64,000 nt of DNA from Dipteris shenzhenensis (lineage: Eukaryota > Polypodiophyta > Polypodiopsida > Gleicheniales), in NCBI GenBank assembly GCA_047967505.1, contig CM106538.1; one strand, written 5' to 3'. This document shows, piece after piece, positions 9,956 through 20,297 of the stretch. Positions within the stretch are counted from its first letter, which is position 1; every line of letters begins with the position of its first letter. Below the pieces are notes generated by a model, which saw only the letters and a list, made by a program, of their open reading frames with translations, made no database searches and was not told where the DNA came from. Made by a program: the position numbers and the translations under genes.

Positions 9956-10912
9956 ACAAAATCCCCTGCAGGATGAGATCAACTCTACTCGAAGCATCTT
10001 CCAAAAGGCAGGGCTCCGGCGGGTAAAAGGACCCCCCTTGTTCTTAAGCTTGACTACTCAAAGTACACGAAAGCTTTAAACTTGGGGGTCACCCTAAACC
10101 CTAAACTTCACTGCCTTTGCTAACAACATCCTGAGCTACAACATCTACCTCGACCAATCATTTGCTGGAGGAATCCATGAAATCTTTGCTTTTTTTTGGT
10201 CAAATCATAGCTTAAGACACCTAGGTCTAGTTAGGCCGTGCAGATCCCACCTTGTAAGACACCCCTTGGAGCATCCACCTTTATGGCATATGAGACCTCT
10301 CAGGCTTGGGTCATCATTTTGGGACTTTTTACATTGTTTTTGGACTATTTTTGAGAGTTTTAAGGTTATTTTTAGGCTAACATAACCGGTCTCCAGAAAT
10401 CAAAATTTTGATTTTATGGGCTATTGACACATGGCGATACCCCAAGAGTAATCCCATAAGCAAAGAGGACAAAAAGTGGCCTCCCCCAACTATAAAGGGG
10501 GAGCTTCTCTCATTTGTATGCTCACATTTTGGGTGTTCCACTGATGAACTTGAGAATATCAAGCGAAACTAGTTTGGAACAAAGCACCCGTTTGTAATAC
10601 AGAGAGGATTTTCTATCTCTTTTTGTGTCTCTTGTGTCTTTTTGTCTTTGTGTGAGGTACTTGTGCAACTTTATGGCTCATGTATTGCTCTTGTGTGTGA
10701 GTACTTGTGCAATTTTTGCTCATGTACTGTTTAGTAGCACATTCTTCACATAGTTTCTTAGACACAGTTTTAAGCACGTAACCGGCCCTCGAAATTTCCA
10801 TTTTTTTATTTTTTGTTGCTGCGGCTACTGTTTTGCTGCCGCAACTGGCCAATCACTCACACTTCACTGCTACATACACACCTTTTCTTATTTTTCTAAA
10901 ACCCTAAACCCT
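9956..10912 (+). repeat. PLE terminal unit, inverted copy
   Basis: Plus-strand copy of units A and B. It begins a little further inside the reverse transcriptase C-terminus (MRSTLLEASSKRQ at ~9976-10015, then LVLKLDYSKYTKALNLG), runs through CCCTAAACCCTAAAC at ~10091, the TATA box and the leader, and ends TTTTTCTAAAACCCTAAACCC at 10912 where a start codon would follow in a complete tandem. Confidence 0.75.
10491..10497 (+). promoter_or_regulatory. TATA box in inverted PLE unit
   Basis: TATAAAG followed by GGGGGAGCTTCTCTC, identical in context to those in units A and B. It points rightward into the telomere-like segment and pararetrovirus. Confidence 0.6.
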
Positions 10913-10969
10913 GCCTGCAAATTGGTTTAGGGTTAGGGTTAGGGTCATGGTCAAGGTTTAGGGTAGACA
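10902..10969. repeat. Telomere-like repeats at the PLE/pararetrovirus boundary
   Basis: AACCCTAAACCC at 10902-10913 is followed by ~15 unrelated bases and then TTTAGGGTTAGGGTTAGGG at about 10926-10944 and another TTTAGGG at ~10959. The plant telomere unit is TTTAGGG; here the two orientations face each other. The pararetrovirus starts directly after it. Confidence 0.65.
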
Positions 10970-10989
10970 GAAGAAGAGATGCCAATCTT

Positions 10990-11790
10990 TTAAGTTTCTT
11001 GCAAGAGATTTTGTTTAGTGCATTGGTGTCTGATTAGCAAATGTGAAGTTTGCTACGGTCTTGTGGACTTCTTGAGGCACATTGTCAATATTAACAATTT
11101 TTGTTTGTGCCTTGAGGAGAGCCATGACAGCATCGCCAAGTTGATGAGGTAAACTATAGAGATAATGGCGTTTGGCAGAAGTGTCAGAAAAAAGACCAGC
11201 TCTATAAATTAGCTACTATACATAAGCGTTATAGGCCTCTAGCTAGAAAAGATCACAAAGTTATAGAGCAGAATACAATTGGATGCCTATGTATGATCAT
11301 CAGTGAATGTCGGCAGAAATTGATTAGAGATTGCCGCAATCAAGGCATCAAGAGCATTGGGTTGGTGATTACCATCAACATTGGAAAAGATTTACTCTTT
11401 TGATTCGTCAAAAAGGAATTCCCACCAATTGCCGAGTACACCAGTGAAGCCTTTGGTAGTCTCGACTGCAGCATCACGTGGATTCCATCTGTGCACTATG
11501 ACTAGAGACATCATGTGACCATAAAATATTTTTAGAAGATCCTTCATTGCCTGAGGAGAGGTAGCATCAATATTAAGGATATAACCCAAAAAGGATTTGT
11601 GCTGCAAGCATCGCTGCAAATCACGTTGCTCGTCGAGATCACCGTGCATGAAATGAGTTTGGAATTCGGCGCGCATGAACTGGGAGTCAGGGGTATCATG
11701 AAAAGCCATACGACGTCCACGCCATGGTTGCTGCTATTGATGTTGTTGTTGCTATGGAGCCGAATCTTCATCCATTGGCTCAACCTTCGC
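10990..11790 (-). pseudogene. Pararetrovirus coat-protein region, redundant copy (partial)
   Basis: Colinear with 22190-22985 of the other copy. Visible motifs include QFMRAEFQTHFM at ~11640-11690, a segment starting MKDLLKIFYGHMMSL at ~11500-11550, and GNWWEFLFDESKE at ~11400. The frame is broken by shifts and stops and stops short at 10970, where telomere-like DNA begins, so the zinc knuckle and everything downstream are missing from this copy. Confidence 0.7.
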
Positions 11791-11798
11791 TCCTTGAT

Positions 11799-13096
11799 TC
11801 ATGTAAAGTGTCGAGAGATCAATGGAGGATGAAGTATCAGATCTGGGAGAAGCAGGTGGTGATTGTGGAGGGAGCTGAGGAGGTGGCAAGGGCATGGGAT
11901 CAACAGGTTGCGAAGGACCAGGGACTGCTTTGAAAGGATCACGTGAGTCAATATTGGCAAAATGGGTAGGATTAGTCCATTCGCATCGGTGGCCCTAGTG
12001 CCAAGTATTATCATACAAGTGGGAGGATTGATGGCAATAGTTTGTATGATGATGTGTCGGGATATTGACGGCAATAGTGTGCTTGTACTATGATGAGTAG
12101 CATCGGTAGGTAGGCGAGTAGCACTTTTGGAGGACATCCAGTCATGAATGGCGTCAGCCTTTTCAGGCGACAGACTTTGAGCAGAGGTAGTTGCTTCAAA
12201 TGTTGAGTCAGGGACGTCATCAGGAGCACATGGTATGGAAACATGGGAGGAAGATGGAAAAGAAAGACGCATCACTCTTTTCCCATGGTCACGATGAGGG
12301 CGAAGCTTGATGATAGACTTGGAGGGAGCATCCTCAATCTGGAATGTAGGAAGTTGAGAAAAAGCTTCCTCAAGAACAATCTGGTAATCCATTTCCCATT
12401 CAACAGGCATGGGAAGAGCATCAAACTTGAAGCGAGTAACATCTGCATTAGTTTTTCCATAAAGAATGCACTCATCTTTTGTGTTGACATGACGGGAAAT
12501 ATGATTGATAGTGGATACTAAATAGTTGATAGACTTGACATGAATTGCACAATACCTAGGATGGGGTTTCATAGAGAGACCCTTGACCTGGACATAAAGA
12601 CGAAGTATAGTAGAAAGATGCAGATTTGCTAAGGACATCTTAAAGTTCGGATATACAATTGTATGGATAGGTTCACGGTTAAGGTTACCATGAATAAGAC
12701 CAATTCTAGCATCTTTGAGATGAAGATGACGGGTAACTACAAGACTAGCCATACATGTGGCATTTACACCCATACGGAATAATGGTTCTATAGCTAAGAC
12801 GAAACAACCATAGTGTATGTACTGGTATCCTAAGTCCTGAAAAGCATCAATCTCATGGGGAGTAAACAGAGGAAGATATACACCAGTGGATCCTTCGTCA
12901 TAGCAATATTAACAACCACTTTAGCAATTTTAATATGCTTGAGAGCACGAAAGTGGAAAGCAGAGAACTTATAGATATTTTCAGGGTTGATAATCAGCAT
13001 GTTCCAATCAGTCTTGGGATCAATAATTTTAGAGGAAGAAGAAGCAGCATGGGTAGAGGTGAAGCGGGAAGAGAAAGATCACATTGCAATAGCCAT
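11799..13096 (-). pseudogene. Pararetrovirus movement protein, redundant copy
   Basis: A second copy of the 30K-superfamily movement protein. The start codon at 13096 is followed by a stop at codon 6. The best part is 12773-11799: GVNATCMASLVVTRHLHLKD, GNLNREPIHTIVYPNFKMSL and a Pro/Ser/His-rich tail that is probably non-native frame beyond ~12230. Movement proteins of this family enlarge plasmodesmata for cell-to-cell spread. The core sequence is close to the copy at 24782-24160, so the two derive from one genome type. It cannot be functional as it stands. Confidence 0.78.
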
Positions 13097-13099
13097 TGG

Positions 13100-13900
13100 A
13101 TATATGAAGGCTTGGAGACTTTACTACTTTCCTCATGCAGTTTGGCTCAACCTCAACATGCCTCTCTTTGGGCTTCAACAAGGAACACCTTGGCAACTTT
13201 CGGAACAAGTAAAGAATGAACAAGGCTCTCATTTCAAGAAGAAGCAGGATCTAGAAACAAGTGTGGAAATGAGTAGCAGAAGAGTAACAGGGAAGTGGAA
13301 ACACAGATGAAAGTTAGATGGAGTAAGGACAAGAACCCACAAGGATACCAAGAGGAAGGGAGAACACAAAGTTGGGAGAAGATGCATGGATTAGGTAGAC
13401 ATAAACGGGATAAGCAGTATGAGGAGATGTGTGGATAAGAGAAAAGGAAGAGTCAAAAGCGAAGAAAAACTCATACATGATGGTGAAGAAATGGTAGAGG
13501 GCATGCATGGAAAACTAAGAATAGGAAGAGGAGACAAAGGAACAAAAACTGAAGGGAGTAGAGGATTGGAGGCAAGGAGTCGGGAGCAAGGTTGTAAGGA
13601 AGCTGAAATTATATTGCAAAAATTGGAAACGCATACAAGCTCTGCCTTCTAGTAAGCCAAGGGTGCTCTTATATAGAAGCGAGGTTGGTGGCCAGCTGTA
13701 TTCCTCTTTGGTGGCCAACTGTATTCTAGTTCATGAGTGCGGGATTCATTTGTACATAGCCGAAAGATGAAAAGGACATAAAGGTGAAGGTCTTACCTAG
13801 GATAGTAGGCAGTGTCTAATCACCAAAAAAATCTTATGTACATTATGTCACGAGGTGAAGATCTTACCTGGGACATCAGACAGTGTCTAATCACCTTGAC
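13100..13900 (-). promoter_or_regulatory. Pararetrovirus large intergenic region
   Basis: This ~800-bp non-coding stretch lies between the end of RNase H and the movement-protein start, where caulimovirids carry their promoter and leader. It contains a TATATAAG box at 13669-13676 and an imperfect tandem duplication at about 13783-13894 (GTCTTACCTAGGATAGTAGG and GATCTTACCTGGGACATCAG, each followed by CAGTGTCTAATCACC). The long leader (13096-13660) has only short frames. I could not find the tRNA-Met primer site expected here. Confidence 0.65.
13669..13676 (-). promoter_or_regulatory. Pararetrovirus TATA box
   Basis: Minus-strand TATATAAG preceded by GCTTC, ~570 bases upstream of the movement-protein start. 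TATATAAG is the form typical of caulimovirid full-length-transcript promoters. Confidence 0.6.
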
Positions 13901-14320
13901 AAGACAAAATGCTTATCCAAGATCATTCCTAGTGGGTAGGAGGAGCCCACCATTCTGTTCTTGCTAGTAGGGTGCACCTTCACGTGATAACATGTCAGGA
14001 AGTACATTGGTGACACCTTTTTTCCATTCGAAAGTGAAGTCATACATGGTAAAGAACTCTTGCTAACAAGTGAGGCGTCTGCGATCAATTTGTTTATCAA
14101 TCTTGCGAGTGCAAAAGGTTTTAAAGTTTTGATTGTCGGTGCGGACAATGAAGGTTTTGTTGACTATGAAGAGTTCCATTTTCTGGATAGCATGCTTGAC
14201 TACCAAAATTTCTTTTTCAATGGAATGGTAGTTTTGCTCAGTACCTTGGAAAGTACTAGATTTGTAGGAACAAATGACCTCTTGTGTGGGAGTGCGCTCC
14301 AAGAGCACAACACCCTAGAA
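13900..14320 (-). pseudogene. Pararetrovirus RNase H
   Basis: Minus-strand frame 14308-14063 shows the RNase H pattern: an SS-T--G-EQNY segment with YHSIEKEILVVKHAIQK, then FIVRTDNQNFKTF (the catalytic Asp in RTDN). It continues past a stop at ~14060 to NVLPDMLSREGAP at ~13960. This is the C-terminal domain of the Pol polyprotein, removing RNA from the hybrid during reverse transcription. The N-terminal strand with the first catalytic Asp is eroded. Confidence 0.75.
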
Positions 14321-14587
14321 ATTGTTAGATGCATCCGTCTCTATTATTAATAAAACATGTTCAAAGGGGATGCTTAAAGCAGGAAGGTGTTGGACTCAAT
14401 CCTTGATTCATTGACCAGCTTGAGTCCTCCTTAAGTCTAGGGTTGACCCCATGGTTGGCCATCTTTTCTGAGGCAAAGTTGGAGGGCATATCGATCTCAT
14501 GCCAATTGCTCATAGAAAGAGGAGATATGGTTGAGGCAACCAAGAAAGTGCGATCTTTGATTTCATCAGGGAAGGCAAGGAGGGCTT

Positions 14588-15214
14588 TCAAGACATGGTC
14601 CTACATTTGGTGGCAACCTTTATAGATGTGGACACTAAGAAATTCAATTGTCTCTTGCCCAATGGTGATTTTCTTGGCGGATAGAGCCCCAAGCCTTTAG
14701 CCTTGATTAATTCATACACAATAATTAGGTGCTTAAGGTGCGAAGAGGCATCCTTACTACATACAAAAATATCATCCATATGCACTAAGCAGAAATCATG
14801 ATATGCTCCAAAGATTGAATCCATAAATTTTTGAAACTCAATTGGAGCAGTCTTCAAACCAAACAGAAGAACATTCCATTGGTAAAACCCCTGAGGAACC
14901 ATGAAGCCAGTTTTATGGCGATCTTTAGGGACGAGACCAACTTGCTAGAAGCCACCTTTGAGATCAAATTTAGAAAAGATGGTGGATTGTGTAATCTTAT
15001 TGGGGATATAATTTATTACCAACTTCTTTTTACCACGCTTCTGCTCCAAGAGTTTGTTGACATAAAAGGTAGTTACAGCTCATTCGGAGTGAGTGGGAGA
15101 TGAGGCCCATATCTAGGAGTTCCTATATGTCTTGATTGCAAAGAATTTGATCATCCTAGGTAAACCCATAAGGGCTTTCTTTAAAGGGCTTCGAATTCTC
15201 CAGTAGGGAAAGTG
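14588..15214 (-). pseudogene. Pararetrovirus reverse transcriptase
   Basis: Minus strand. Motif A is FSKFDLKGGF at ~14935-14965 and motif B is PFGL-like (LLFGLKTAPIEFQKFMD) at ~14830-14870. The catalytic motif reads VHMDDIFV at ~14770, with His in place of the usual Tyr before MDD. Further downstream are KSPLGKRQLNFL and stops at ~14700 and ~14590. The N-terminal part continues across the LINE to 20298. It has stops at several sites between 14930 and 15200. This is the polymerase that would copy pregenomic RNA to DNA. Confidence 0.8.
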
Positions 15215-15226
15215 AAACCTAGTGCT
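15215..15226 (+). repeat. LINE target-site duplication, left
   Basis: AAACCTAGTGCT, repeated exactly at 20286-20297. The leading A residues overlap the poly(A) tail on the right, so the certain part is CCTAGTGCT. Confidence 0.85.
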
Positions 15227-15239
15227 CCCTTACCTCAGG

Positions 15240-15853
15240 AGGAGACTCTTGATCCTATTTAGACAGACGCCTTCCAGACTCCAGAGGTGGATGTTGCTGC
15301 AACCCTAGACACTACAGTTCCACATCAGGAGGGGCCTTTAGATCCACCAGCCCCAGTCACTTTGGTCTCTGACCCCTTGGTTTCTGACCATGAGGGGACT
15401 ACAGGTACTTCTTCCCTGCAGACTGCTCCTGCCATAGTCAAGACAACGAGAAAGTGTAGGTGTAGATGAGGGCTCCTGATTCCTCTTCACCCCATCCACA
15501 GGCCTCCTCAACCCCCAGCTCCGGTTCTGCTGATAGAGAACTGGCAGGTCCTTCTCCTCCATCTTCCACGAGTGTAGGTCTTCTTTGCACTCCTTGGCCA
15601 GACTTGCTTATCAAGAATTCTTTTTTGGCATTGGCAGATTCGGCGACTTTCATGGATGATGAGGAGTTTGTGCCCTCCACCTTAGGGGTCCCGATCATTG
15701 GGATTCCTTCTAACAGGGCCTCCCTTTCAGCAGGTGTGGGGATCCTTTCACCTGTTGAGTTTCCTGCCCTCAGCAGGAGTGTTTTGGCCCAGGGGAAGTT
15801 GGTCTCCTCTACTAGGTCAGGTAAGCCTTTCCATCCAGCATCCTCTTGTCGAT
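15240..15853 (+). pseudogene. LINE ORF1, C-terminal part
   Basis: Two overlapping frames (15287-15469 and 15466-15855) give Pro/Ser/Thr-rich protein, for example LDPPAPVTLVSDPLVSDHEG and SSPHPQASSTPSSGSADREL. This disordered composition is usual for the tail of plant L1 ORF1 (Gag-like RNA-binding) proteins, whose RNA-recognition and knuckle domains lie upstream and are missing here. Confidence 0.5.
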
Positions 15854-15854
15854 G

Positions 15855-16500
15855 AGGATAGTCAGCTGGAACATACAGGGCCTAGGCGGAGTTCCACACC
15901 GTCACTGTAGGTAGCTGATCCGGAACTAGCTTCATCCAAGCATCACTGGAGGTGCTATTGATATCCTTTTTATCCAGGAACACAAGATGGATGCCAGTGA
16001 TTGCTCTAAGTCTGGCAGACTGCTTTCAAGACATACCTTCTGGTTGCCTGCTATGGGCACAAGGGGAGGTACTTGCATTTTGATCTCTCTTTCTATTCTC
16101 CCCTTGGTTGTTGGTCATGGTATTATCTCCCCTTCTAGAGCTCAATGGATCATTATTTTGATTGGAGGGCGTAAGATTGGTCTTCTCAATCTTTATGCTC
16201 CCAACAACAGAGGGGAACAGATCTCCTTTTGGAAGGAGTTACTCTCTTGGGTCCCCATTGCAGATTCTTGGATCATTGGTGGCGACTTCAACATGGTTGA
16301 GTTGCCTTCAGACAAAAAGGGAGGTAGACAGGGTGGAATTCATTCTTTGGAGAGGGCAGCCTGGGATGCCTTTCTCTTTTAGTTCAGTGGCAGAGACACT
16401 TGGTTGGATGATGCCTTTCATATTATGCCACAGTCACTCCTGTACTCTTGGTTGAACATGAAAATACACATGCCCAGCACGGATTAACAGATTTTATGTA
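15855..16500 (+). pseudogene. LINE ORF2 endonuclease domain
   Basis: The frame begins IVSWNIQGLGG at ~15861, the N-terminal EEP/AP-endonuclease motif. It continues through ILFIQEHKMD (catalytic Glu) at ~15965-15990, LLNLYAPNNRGEQ at ~16180 and the metal-binding WIIGGDFNMVELP at ~16270-16310. The later SDHFPM-type motif is visible in another frame at ~16555 (ISDHFPMVL-like). Stops at ~15908 and 16381 and shifts after 16440 break it. The enzyme nicks target DNA to prime reverse transcription. Confidence 0.82.
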
Positions 16501-18150
16501 GACAATTGGGCACTTGACAGAGGAGGATCTATATGCATTTCTACTCGGGTTTCCACCTCAGATCATTTTCCAATGGTGTTGCAGATTATTGAGCCTCATT
16601 GGAGAGGATGCTCTGCTAGTGTCAGGATTCCGGATGCTTTTTATGCAGAGGAGAGCCTCACGAAGGATATTTTATAGATTTGGGTTTCTCACATATAGGG
16701 TGGAGCTATCCATCCATCTCAGGTAGCTGCAGCCTTATCCGGAATTAGTGACTATTATCATACAGTCAATGATTCTAGGAGACGTGAGATTCTCAAATGT
16801 GAGATTGGTATACGCCAGCAGTTAGGATCCCTTCAGAGGGAAGAGCAGAAGAGGCCCATAGATGCTTGGATTTAGGAGCGCCTTGTTGCAGCAAGGGCTC
16901 ATTTGCAGACATTGTTGGATCAGAGAGCAGAGTATGCCTTTCATGCACGGGAATCCTTTTGGATTCAAATGGGTGGCAGGGTCAACAAACACTTTTTCTC
17001 TACTCATGGGCCCAGATATAATAGAGATAGTGTTTCATAGCTTGTTGACTCAGACGGGGTGTTACAGTCACATCCTGATGCTGTCATGCATGTAGCTTCA
17101 GATTTTTTTGCATCCCTTCTTACTGCATATCTAGGCACACAAGCCATTGACGATGCTAGAGAGGTTATTTGGCAGTGTATCCATGTATTGGTTAAGGATG
17201 AGATGTATGTTTCTTTGGATGCACCTTTCACCAATGCACAATTCAAGATTGCATTACTTGCCCTTCACAAGGGCAAGTGCCCAGGTTCAGATGGACTTAC
17301 TGCCTCCTTTTTTATTACTTTTTGGGAGCAGATTGGTGATCACATTACATCAGCCCTATACGGCATGTGGGACTCTGGTGAGATGCCGGGATCACTTACA
17401 GATGGTCTCGTTCATCTCATCCCAAAGGGGGGTAATAGGAATCTTGTGTCTCAATGGAGACCCATCACTCTTTTGGGAACTTTTTACAAGATTCTGGCGA
17501 AAGCCATCAGTCTGTGGCTATATATTTTTCTTCTAGATTTGATTTATGACATGCAAACAAGGTTTGTGCATGGCAGAAGTATTTTTGATAATATTTTCTC
17601 ATTTTGGGAGGCCTCAGAATGGGCCATGCAGAGCCGCCAGAGATTGGCCATTCTACTCTTGGACTTTGAGACAGCTTATGATAGAGTAGACTAGGATTTT
17701 TTAGAGGGTACTCTATCTCGCTTTGGTTTTTCAGATGCATGGATTAGAGGAGTATCCTCTCTCTACAAATCAGCCCATAGCCAGTTGCTCATTTGGGGGG
17801 TAAGAGGGGACAGGTTTCAGATTTCCAGATCCGTCCGCCAGGGATGTCCTCTTGCCCCGTTTCTTTTTCTATTTGTGGCGGAAGCTATGAGTATCTACAT
17901 TAGATCTCAAGCTGATATTTATGGGCTGAGGCTTCCTATCCACTGGGAAGAAGAGCTCCTGGATAGTGAGTTGGCAGAGGACATGGCTGTTTTTTTGGAT
18001 GCCTCCCCCAGGACACTCACTTCCTTCCGGACAACCTTGGATTTGTTTTGCATGGCTACAAGTGCACACATTAATTGGCATAAATCCAGTGGTTTTTGGA
18101 TTTGCGAGGATGACACCCCGGATTGGGGTAATGATATTGGCTTCACTTAG
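16500..18150 (+). pseudogene. LINE ORF2 reverse transcriptase
   Basis: From ~17230 come FKIALLALHKGKCPGSDGLT, LIPKGGNRNLVSQWRPITLL, motif A LLLDFETAYDRVD at ~17660-17692 (with a stop where the family has Trp), and motif B RQGCPLAPFLFLFVAEAM at ~17835-17890. The catalytic position at ~17970-17990 reads SELAEDMAVFL, where L1 elements have F/YADD, so the first Asp is Glu. Motif ends HINWHKSSGFW at ~18075. The mutated catalytic site and stops make this copy inactive. Confidence 0.85.
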
Positions 18151-18159
18151 GTATAGAGG

Positions 18160-20184
18160 GGCTTCTCTATTAGATATTTGGGCTGCCAGGTTGGGGTGGG
18201 CATCTCTCCCTCACAACAGTTTGCTCCGGTGTTGGAAAGCATTAGAAGAAAGCTCCTTTTCTGGAGCTCAGCCAAACTTGACTTGGCCTCTAGGGTGGTG
18301 GTGGTTAACCAGGTCCTTCTAGCCACAGCATGGTTTATATGCTCTTGTTGGTGCCACTCTAGCGATTGTATCACTCAGCTTAAGAGGCCTGTACGAAACC
18401 TTTTATGGAGTGGTCTAGATGGCACAACTGATGTTATAGTCAAAGGGCTTGGAGACCTTGATTCTTCCTACAAGAGAAGGGGGTTTGAATATCATCGACC
18501 CAGATCTACAGTTCAGAGCTTTACTCTGCAAGTTTGTTGTGAGAGGGCTTACAAGAGCCTTGGAAGGATTTTTTTATTAGATGCATACAGTCTCGCACGC
18601 CCACTTCAGGAGAGGATTGGACAACAGTACTAGATGGGTTTTCACCACAGCCCACCTCAGGTCTCCCTCTTCCCCTCTTATGGTTGCTATCCTGAAAGCA
18701 TGGGCCAGCTTCAGGAGTACTCTTCGCAAGATTCCCCCATCCACCCATGAAGAGATTGAAAGGCAGCCTATCATGTGGAATGATAGGTTTTTGGATGAGC
18801 TTGGCAGACCACTTGGAGCTTCTCCTTACATGCAATGGCCAAGATGGGAGAGGGGCCCTGCATTTACAGTGGGAGCATGGAAAGCCTTCAAGAAGCTTCC
18901 TGCAGACCAACAGGCCCAGATGGTTCTTAATCTCAGAGGGAGTGTAGGGAGAGTCCAACAGATTGATGCAGCCTTGCCCTTGGATTGGGTGGACACAGAT
19001 GACATGCCTATTACTTGCTCCACCTGGATGGGGGCATTTTCTAGATTGGGAGTTCCTTTACAGGTGATTGCTTTTCTTGACCCACATGAGGATGCCTTAG
19101 TATTTGATGTTTCTTCGGGGGGCAGGCTGTCCAGATCCACAGACGATATCTTGTTGGAGGTACCATTTTAGCCAGTCAGGATAGTAGGCTTCATGGAGCA
19201 TGGCTCTCTTTCACAGTGGTACTTGGATCCTGACCTACTTCTCCTTGCCCTTGGCTCATGGAGGTTGTGGCTCTATGGAGGTGTCCCAATTAAGTTTTTG
19301 CAGTGGGACCCTAGGGAATGGGAATGGATAGATGAAGGGCACCGAGAGAAGGGCATCCCCTTCTTTTGTTACACGGTCAATAATGCCAGAAATTCCAGCT
19401 CAGCTCTAGGGGTTGGAAGCCTACCAAAGCTCCTCATTGGGAGAACTTTTAGATTTCTACTGACTTGTAGAGAATTTTTTAGCAGAGGCTCTAGAAATCC
19501 CACTGGAATAGAAAAATCACACTCTTCTTTTGGCTTTCTATTCATGGTGGGATAGCAGTGAACCATTGGAGATCCAAGTTTAGAGCTGGCCCTTCTTGCC
19601 CTCGCTGCCTTTCTACTTTGGAGACAATACAACACTGCCTATGGGATTGCAGATCGGTGAGAATTATATGGAAGGGGATTGCAAGACTTTTCAGCACTTT
19701 TGTTTGCCTACCTTTCTATATGACCTGGGGATCAGTGACTTGGCTTACTCTTTTAGGACCCTTGGTATTTTTTGAGAGACTTGACTCCTCTTGGGCTCTT
19801 CACATCCGACGACACCTTGTGGAGTCATGCTCTCTAGAGGATGTTCTGGCCACTCTTTTCAGGGTTGCTCACTCCTCGGTCGACTCTCCATGGGAGATCC
19901 TAGCTAGCATTGCAGCATGGCACATTTGGAGAGCCAGATGCACTGAGGCTTTGGAGGGTTCTCAGGTTCACCCTTCTCAGACCTTGGCCAGTACTTGGAC
20001 AGATACGATACACACTCTGATGGCCATTTGGGTGACCATGCAAGGATCATCTCGAGCAGCCTCCTCTAGGAGAGTTACTTTTCTTAGAGATTGGAGAGAT
20101 GCTCCCTTCTTTGCTGAGACTTCTATAGGGTTGAGATGGCATTTTCAGCCTCAGCCTTGGTTTCTTTCTACCTCATTCCTCTGA
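18160..20184 (+). pseudogene. LINE ORF2 C-terminal region with zinc-binding domain
   Basis: 18178-18580 and 18581-19555 encode the thumb and connection region seen in plant L1 elements (RRKLLFWSSAKLDLASRVVV, IQFDLWRTYA-like helices). The last frame, 19558-20184, opens with the zf-RVT type motif CPRCLSTLETIQHCLWDC, where the Cys and His residues are kept, and ends at TGA 20184. The order and spacing match plant L1 ORF2 C-termini. Frame shifts at ~18410, 18630, 19170 and 19555. Confidence 0.75.
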
Positions 20185-20275
20185 GGTGTTTTTATTACAT
20201 GCCTAGCATGGTGTATTTCTGCACAGATCTTGCTCTAGCGGGTTTCTTTCTTACTTAATAGAAGTCTATTTTTTG

Positions 20276-20288
20276 AAAAAAAAAAAAA
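20276..20288 (+). other. LINE poly(A) tail
   Basis: Thirteen A residues, the last three shared with the right target-site duplication. Confidence 0.85.
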
Positions 20289-20297
20289 CCTAGTGCT
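20286..20297 (+). repeat. LINE target-site duplication, right
   Basis: AAACCTAGTGCT, exact copy of 15215-15226. Confidence 0.85.

Larger units (their letters stand above)
3919..10912 (-). mobile_element. Penelope-like element cluster (tandem and inverted)
   Basis: The cluster holds one nearly complete Penelope-like element on the minus strand, a second copy of its 5' part, two tandem ~1-kb terminal units between them, and a third unit in inverted orientation at the right end. Identification rests on the reverse transcriptase motifs FDVESLYPSIP, GIAMGSNFA and YRRYIDD with the characteristic C-terminal block. PLEs are retroelements lacking LTRs in the usual sense but often flanked by partial tandem copies (pseudo-LTRs). 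No GIY-YIG endonuclease frame is visible on either side of the reverse transcriptase, suggesting the endonuclease-deficient type. Confidence 0.8.
15227..20285 (+). mobile_element. L1-type LINE inserted in the pararetrovirus
   Basis: The element is 5.06 kb, in opposite orientation to its host sequence. It carries the tail of ORF1, an AP endonuclease, a reverse transcriptase, a zinc-binding C-terminus, a short 3' UTR and a 13-base poly(A) run, and is flanked by a 12-bp direct repeat. This is the hallmark of target-primed reverse transcription. It is 5'-truncated within ORF1 and full of stops although the target duplication is perfect. Confidence 0.92.
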
